From positions 510,725 through 530,939 of the forward strand of contig VHZZ01000001.1 in NCBI GenBank assembly GCA_009801015.1: a DNA stretch of 20,215 bases, in the 5' to 3' direction. Source of the stretch: Silene noctiflora (lineage: Eukaryota > Streptophyta > Magnoliopsida > Caryophyllales > Caryophyllaceae). The notes beneath the pieces were generated by a model. It worked only from the letters and a program-made list of their open reading frames with translations. It was not told the origin of the DNA and made no database searches. Shown here piece by piece: positions 15,426 to 20,215 of this stretch (position 1 is its first letter; each line of letters begins with the position of its first letter). A program made the position numbers and the translations under genes.

Positions 15426-16194
15426 TTTTGTGGAATCTAAAAGCTTTGAGGTAGACGGTAGTTTAAAGGTTAGATGGTACAAAGAGTCTTTGTTTCGGCA
15501 CACCGAGATTAAGTCATTACTCGTGGTTTCATTGTATAGTCAATGTATCGTTGGTTTTGGCACACAGAGATTAAGTCATTACTCGCGGTTTTATTGTATA
15601 GTCAATGTATTGATCTCTTGTAAACATGTACGAGTATTAGATTTTATTTTCATATTCTTTCGTGAGAAATACTTTAGTCAAGTTAACGTCAAATGTATCG
15701 ATCTCTTGTAGATATATACGAGTATTAAATTTTATTTTTCGTATCCATTGTGAAAAATATTTTAATCAAAGGTAAACAAATCATTACTACAGATGTGTAA
15801 ATATAGTAATTCATACAAACTTGATCACTCGACATAATGAACAAGTTAACGTCAAGTTAATAACAAGTACACACTACATTATATTACTACAACCCTAAAA
15901 ATCTAAAATTATATTTTAAAGGTTAGATGGTACAAAGAGTCTTAGTTTCGGCACATAGAGATTAAGTCACTACACGCGATTTTATTTGTATAGTCAATGT
16001 ATCGATCTCCGGTAGACATGATGTACAAGTATTATATTTTATTTTTCATATTCTTTGTGAGAAATATATTAATCAAATATAAACGAATGATTGATACAGA
16101 TGTGTAAATATAATACTCCGTAGTTCATACAAACTTGATCACTCGACATAACAAACAAGTTAACGTCAAATTAATAACAAGTACGCATTACATT

Positions 16195-16210
16195 ATATTA
16201 CTACAACCCA
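16195..16210 (+). repeat. SINE target-site duplication, left copy
   Basis: ATATTACTACAACCCA is repeated exactly at 16325-16340, directly after the SINE poly-A. A 16-bp duplication is typical of L1-type target-primed insertion. Confidence 0.93.
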
Positions 16211-16324
16211 GAGAACAAGAGTTAGCTCAAGTGGTAAGAGCTCTCTTACTCCAACCATGAAGTTTGGGGTTCGATTCTCAGCCGCGACATAATGTGCTCA
16301 TTTGAACCAAAAAAAAAAAAAAAA
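16211..16324 (+). mobile_element. Complete tRNA-derived SINE
   Basis: A 114-bp element with an internal pol III A box TAGCTCAAGTGG (16223-16234) and B box GGTTCGATTCT (16268-16278), 33 bases apart as in tRNAs. A short 3' body and a poly-A tail of about 17 bases follow. Perfect 16-bp target duplications flank it, so both ends are intact. It lacks tRNA acceptor-stem pairing and so is not a tRNA gene. It would be moved in trans by a LINE. The clean tail and perfect duplication suggest a fairly recent insertion. Confidence 0.92.
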
Positions 16325-16346
16325 ATATTACTACAACCCAAAAAAT

Positions 16347-16622
16347 CTAAAATGATAATTTTCTTTTCCATGCTTCATTAGGAGTTTCCAACTCAATGAT
16401 AAACTCATCTAATAAGTCTCTAAAAATGAAATGTTGAAGTACAAAACCAAAGTTCTCACCCTCTAGTCTCATCCCACATTCGACATCCTTGCAGACTTCA
16501 ATCACGGTTTCTCTCGTCTCGCTACTCCATCGACTTGTAGGTGGTAGCGTCTTTGCCACCGCGGCTTTGGCCGTACCTAACACAAAGGGTGATGTGTATG
16601 GTTCCTTTTGAAAATGTAGCAT
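16347..16622 (-). CDS. Hypothetical ORF, possible gene fragment
   Basis: I do not recognise this protein. The frame gives 91 residues from the first ATG and stays open for about 25 more codons upstream (to about 16700) without another ATG. It could therefore be an exon preceded by an acceptor (TTTAATTAG) or a fragment. Composition is protein-like compared with the surroundings: mixed charge (KDVECGMRLEGENFGF), an amphipathic-looking DLLDEFIIELE near the end, less A/T bias. The stop codon is only seven bases from the SINE target duplication and lies at the edge of the 453-bp tandem repeat. No promoter, signal peptide or domain is evident. It may be a captured or decayed gene piece. Confidence 0.25.
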   Translation of the reverse strand: MLHFQKEPYTSPFVLGTAKAAVAKTLPPTSRWSSETRETVIEVCKDVECGMRLEGENFGFVLQHFIFRDLLDEFIIELETPNEAWKRKLSF

Positions 16623-16889
16623 CCTATTGTTGTCGTCCTCCCCTGCCTTTTTTGTGCTAATTTGTTGCCTTATTGATTGCTCTTGGCATTTGAACTCGTT
16701 TTTAATAACTAATTAAAGAAGAAAAGTACGCGATTTAGGGATAAATAACTAAATTAAATCGAGTCATAATATTTATCAGCATTAAAATTGCTTTTATAAC
16801 ATTATTATTATCCGTCCAATAATAATGCTCAAATAATGAAACAAAAGAAATTAAACACTCAATCAAATTAAGCTACTTTAGTACCTAAT
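16623..16889. other. AT-rich spacer
   Basis: Apart from the upstream extension of the hypothetical frame to about 16700, no gene, terminal repeat or tandem array is recognised. Confidence 0.4.
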
Positions 16890-17684
16890 AAGTGGCTAAT
16901 TAATTGTTGACATACTAATTTAGTTTAAATCTTAATTATTTAGGGTAAATTAAACCAGGTGCCTACCGTCAATAACAGTATATAATCATTACTTTGTGGC
17001 GGTAGAACTCAATTGTTTTTCCATTTTTTATAGAGTCAAAGACTAATTACTCTTTACTTCCGGAAAAGTGCTTACGCTTATTTCTATTGTGAAATACCAG
17101 TCATTCGATCGAATTGATTCAATGTAATTTCCAACGCAATTATCATCTTGACTCATTAGGCAACAGTCTTTTTGTGTTGCTAACACAAGGATAAAAGTGC
17201 TTAAACCCGACCTTTTCTTTACCCCGTAATTTGCTAAACCCGACCTTTTCTTTACTAACTACTAAGTGGCTAATTAATTAATTGTCTAAATCTTAATTAT
17301 TTGGTGTAAATTAAACCAGGTGCCTACCGTCAATAACAGTATATAATCATTACTTTGTGGCGGATATTCTGATTTCATGATGAGATAATTGGCTGGTTAA
17401 AATAGTTTGTTTTATTTCCATAGGCAAGGAACCCTCTGACCACAGAGAACTCATTTGTTTTTCCATTTTTTTTAGAGTTAAGGACTAATTACTCTTTACT
17501 TCCGGAAAAGTACTTAATTACGCTTATTTTTCTTTTGTGAAATACCAGTCATTCGATCGAATTGATTCAATGTAATTTCCAACGCAATTATCATCTTGAC
17601 TCATTAGGCAACAGTCTTTTTGTATTGCTAACATAAGGATAAAACTGCTTAAACCCGACCTTTCCCTTACCCCGTAATTTGCAA
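16890..17684 (+). repeat. Diverged tandem duplication, units 16890-17213 and 17264-17684
   Basis: Blocks shared in the same order are AAGTGGCTAATTAATT, AAACCAGGTGCCTACCGTCA, TCATTACTTTGTGGCGG, TTACTCTTTACTTCCGGAAA, CAGTCATTCGATCGAATTGA, ATCATCTTGACTCATTAGGC and CTTAAACCCGACC. The offset is 361-374 bases on the left and about 448 on the right, because unit 2 contains about 85 extra bases at 17363-17446. The joint (17214-17260) contains an additional TAAACCCGACCTTTTC copy. The function of the unit is unknown and it has no convincing coding frame. Confidence 0.85.
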
Positions 17685-18136
17685 AAGCCATTAAAATACA
17701 TAGGATAATTTTGTTATTGAATACCATTTGTGTATCTTTAAAGATGCTATTTACTAAAAATCTTTTGTTTCATAATGAAGAACAGTAAAAAGTCAAAAAA
17801 AAAAAGTGAAAAAGAATGAAGATGATAATAACAAGTGCTTAGCTATTGCCTTATTGGTTGGACCCCTTCATCCTTTTGACATTCTTTTTTACATGCATTA
17901 TTATGCGTATTATTATATGCATGAGAAATCATTTCAATAAGATCAAAGAATATATAATCGATGACATTATTCAGAACATGAATCTGTGCCCACTAACAAC
18001 ATGTTCCTTCTAGTTGTAAGAATATGCTTACAAAATTAGGGTATATTGAGTATAAATAATTGTCTCATTCTATTATTTTTCCTTAGAAATTTAAGTTATT
18101 TTAGTTTGGTCTGTACATTATTTTGAGCAGTTCATG
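17685..18136. other. Intergenic stretch, no gene seen
   Basis: AT-rich with a poly-A run (about 17796-17806). TGTAAGAATATGCTTACA (18015-18032) is a small palindrome. No coding sequence or element ends are recognised. Confidence 0.4.
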
Positions 18137-18384
18137 GATTATACATCTGAGGTAGTACCTCTTAATATCTATTTTCTGAGTTTTATATTAAAGTTTTTGA
18201 GTTTTATTTTAAATATCATGAGTTTGTATTATTAAGTTTTTGAGTACATTTATTTAAAACATTAAACTAAAAAAAATATATAATATTACTCAAAAACTAT
18301 ATTTGAAAATACTAATATGCTCAGAAACAATGTGTATATGCTCAAAAATTAAAAGGTCTGAGGTACTACCTCAGATGCGTAATC
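18137..18384. mobile_element. TIR element with GAGGTAGTACCTC ends
   Basis: GATTATACATCTGAGGTAGT.. at 18137-18161 is matched in inverted form at 18360-18384 (..ACTACCTCAGATGCGTAATC), 25 bp with two mismatches. Each end contains its own palindrome GAGGTAGTACCTC. The left half is rich in GAGTTTT and the right half in AAAACT/CTCAAAAA, so the 248-bp whole folds back on itself. It is non-coding, and I could not confirm a target duplication or assign a superfamily. Confidence 0.75.
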
Positions 18385-19235
18385 TTTTTTTGAGTAGTAA
18401 TTAACACGGTTGATTTTGGAGTGACGGTATTTCAGAAGACATCGGGTCCTAAAATATTAGGTCTAAAAACTATAGCAAAATATGTTATACTCGGTCACAT
18501 TTGCCAAGATATCATGGAATTTATCATTCGCATTTGATACTTTGCTCATGTACTAAGCAAGGATCGAGTAATAATTGATGGTGAAGTCGGAAAAAAATTA
18601 GATTTTTTTCTGTTAAAAACATGAAAGAAATTTCTACTCATATATTTACCTCTTTATTTTTTTATCGAAAGAATTTAATTAAAAATAAACAAATATTGAG
18701 ACAGCGAGATTATATAATACTCCGTATCAATTTCTATCGTCAACCCCACACCATAATAATCAAATCAAATGAATTATTTTAAATTAGGGCAAATCTTTTA
18801 TCGTCCTTGACTTCAAAGCATGCATGCATAATGCATTATTATTTCATATTCACCAAATAATACATGTTCTTCAAAAATTAAAACCAATAAAATTCTTCAA
18901 CTAATTTTTTTTATTTTCTTTTACATGTAAACCGATTGTATGTCCGCAGTGGACAACCATGTATAATCACGGAGAATAAATATATAAGGCGATTTAACAC
19001 AAACATTAACATAAAATATAAAATCCCAAGTAAATTGACTTAAATGTATCCCTAAAGTAACCACTTATGATAACTTTTTTTTTTATTGATTTTACATAAA
19101 AAACGGTTTTATACGAGACTCCCACTAACACTATTCATTTCATCATTGAGTTTGACTGGTAATTAAAGATGAATTCGAGTATTGATGAAGATTTAACACA
19201 TGCATGTGCCAAAAGTTAACCATTAAATTATGGGT
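18385..19235. other. AT-rich intergenic stretch, no gene seen
   Basis: No significant reading frame or paired terminal repeat. ACTCCGTATC occurs at 18719-18728. ATGCATGCATAATGCAT (about 18820-18836) is a short palindromic run. Nothing further can be supported. Confidence 0.4.
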
Positions 19236-19395
19236 AATGATAAATACAGCCCTTAGGGCTGTATTTAAGAGCTAAAATATTTCCCAAAATGGAATTAAAT
19301 TAGGAATTTATGACACAATTACTCGTAAATTGATGTCATTAATGCTTTTTTCTTTCCTTTTTTGGTCCCTTAAATATAGGGCTGTATTTATCATT
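19236..19395. mobile_element. 160-bp MITE with 18-bp inverted repeats
   Basis: AATGATAAATACAGCCCT (19236-19253) and AGGGCTGTATTTATCATT (19378-19395) are perfect inverted repeats. The left end is followed by TAGGGCTGTATTTA, so it also pairs locally with itself. The core is non-coding and AT-rich. No clear target duplication was seen, so the superfamily is unassigned. Confidence 0.8.
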
Positions 19396-19844
19396 TTCCG
19401 ACGTTAAAAAGCTTTCAACTTTAAGAATATCGTCGTAGAACAATCGATGTCTTTATTTTTTTGTGTATATGTAGATGTAGACACGTGGCGGGTTTAATCG
19501 ATTTTTCTAATGTGTATCCTAATGACACACATTAATAGGTTAAGTTTAGTAATATTCACACGATATTCTCATTAGTTATGGTAAAATAGAGTTTATTCTT
19601 AAATTACTCGTGAAAAAACTGTGTAAATTGTACCACGTTAGAGAAACCGTTAATATGTATAAAAACCGTCTTATCACACTTTTTATTAAGACCATCTATT
19701 TATTCCGTCCCGAAATATGTTTAACTTGATGTTTCCATCAACGAGATTAATATAAGCGTTTTATAAACACGGAATTGTGATAGTGACGGTTTAATTTTAG
19801 TTATTTTGGGATTCCAATGAGTAATCTTTTGAATATCGATATAA
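19396..19844. other. Intergenic stretch with palindromic block
   Basis: At 19506-19536 TTTTTCTAATGTGTATCCTA and TGACACACATTAATAGG form a palindromic block that resembles, inverted, the sequence at about 170-215. No gene is visible. Confidence 0.4.
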
Positions 19845-20215
19845 TCCCTTATATACTAAAAGAATAACATAACTTTAAATTTTTCCGCTCAAGTTTCCGC
19901 CAATGTATTCATCTTCTAATAAATGGACCCTACTTTCAATAATTGATCTCACTTTAATCCTCTTTTTATTTACATAACATATATAAAAAAAATTATTTCC
20001 TTAAAAATCTATTTTTACTAATAAATGATCATAAATATTAAATTTCAAAATAAATTGCTAATTAACATCAACTTGATTCTAATAATCATAGATTTTATCA
20101 TTAAATCCCCTTTAATTTATTACTAAGAGAATAAAAATTCTCTTAGTTTTTCCTTCAAAATGTATCCAATTTATTACAGGAAGGAAACAAATAAAACTTC
20201 ATTTTAATAAACTAT
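19845..20215 (+). mobile_element. Helitron 5' end, partial
   Basis: TCCCTTATATACTAAAAG after an A marks a Helitron-type 5' end. Inside, CCGCTCAAGTTTCCGCC matches the element at the left window edge (1-141, minus strand). No hairpin plus CTAG end appears before the window stops, so the element is cut off. The rest is AT-rich and non-coding. Confidence 0.5.

Larger units (their letters stand above)
15465..16357 (+). repeat. About 453-bp tandem duplication, two copies
   Basis: AAAGGTTAGATGGTACAAAG begins at 15465 and at 15918, giving a 453-bp period. Shared blocks in order are GAGATTAAGTCA, TATAGTCAATGTATCG, CAGATGTGTAAATATA, CATACAAACTTGATCACTCG and CATTATATTACTACAACCC. Copy 1 also contains a nested repeat: the GAGATTAAGTCATTACTCG block occurs twice about 61 bases apart, and the GATCTCTTGTA..GAGTATTA block twice about 86 bases apart. 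Copy 2 carries the SINE at 16211-16324 and an ACTCCGTA motif at 16113-16120 that copy 1 lacks. No coding sequence is recognised. Confidence 0.85.

Noticed and set aside
16211..16290. Functional tRNA gene
   Set aside because: A and B boxes are present, but there is no acceptor-stem pairing. A poly-A tail and a 16-bp target duplication identify it as a SINE.
1..20215. CRISPR array, bacterial operon, phage or autonomous retrotransposon
   Set aside because: No regularly spaced identical repeats with unique spacers, no operon-like gene packing, and no reverse transcriptase, integrase or transposase frame was seen. The genes have spliceosomal introns.

Overview
This window looks like nuclear DNA of a flowering plant, most likely a eudicot. 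It is very AT-rich, its genes have plant-type GT..AG introns, and two housekeeping proteins match plant family members closely. Recurring pieces such as ACTCCGTAT and GAGACGGT, which I associate with Caryophyllales genomes, hint at that order, but this is a weak inference. Scattered N bases (position 1467 and seven between 7336 and 7498) show it is draft sequence.

Three protein genes are well supported. (1) A single-exon gene on the minus strand (2174-2623) encodes a small secreted phylloplanin-like protein. It has a TATA box (2746-2753) and a TTA microsatellite abutting the start codon. (2) A five-exon gene on the plus strand (4932-9096) encodes Mediator subunit 6 (MED6, 254 aa). (3) A two-exon gene on the minus strand (9786-12145) encodes a complete 149-aa calmodulin, split at the glycine codon after residue 25 by a 1.9-kb intron. 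MED6 and calmodulin are convergent, with 689 bp between their stop codons. The three genes do not form a pathway: one is a surface protein, one a general transcription co-regulator and one a calcium sensor.

The rest is transposon-rich intergenic DNA. The left edge (1-1570) holds a Helitron end, an ACCCG-rich hAT-like element flanked by an 84-bp direct repeat, and a Stowaway MITE. From 12.4 to 16.4 kb lie two foldback MITEs of one family, a Helitron (13010-13602), a second Helitron (14311-15033) broken by a hAT MITE with a perfect 8-bp target duplication, and a 453-bp tandem duplication. One copy of that duplication carries a complete tRNA-derived SINE, and the other preserves the empty site. 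From 16.9 to 20.2 kb there is another tandem duplication, two TIR elements and a further Helitron 5' end running off the window.

I found no new protein-based system. The noteworthy content is structural: nested insertions with readable history, a duplication whose junction falls exactly on a transposon end, an intronic minisatellite in calmodulin, and a recurrent 7-bp motif caught as an apparent insertion between two tandem copies.
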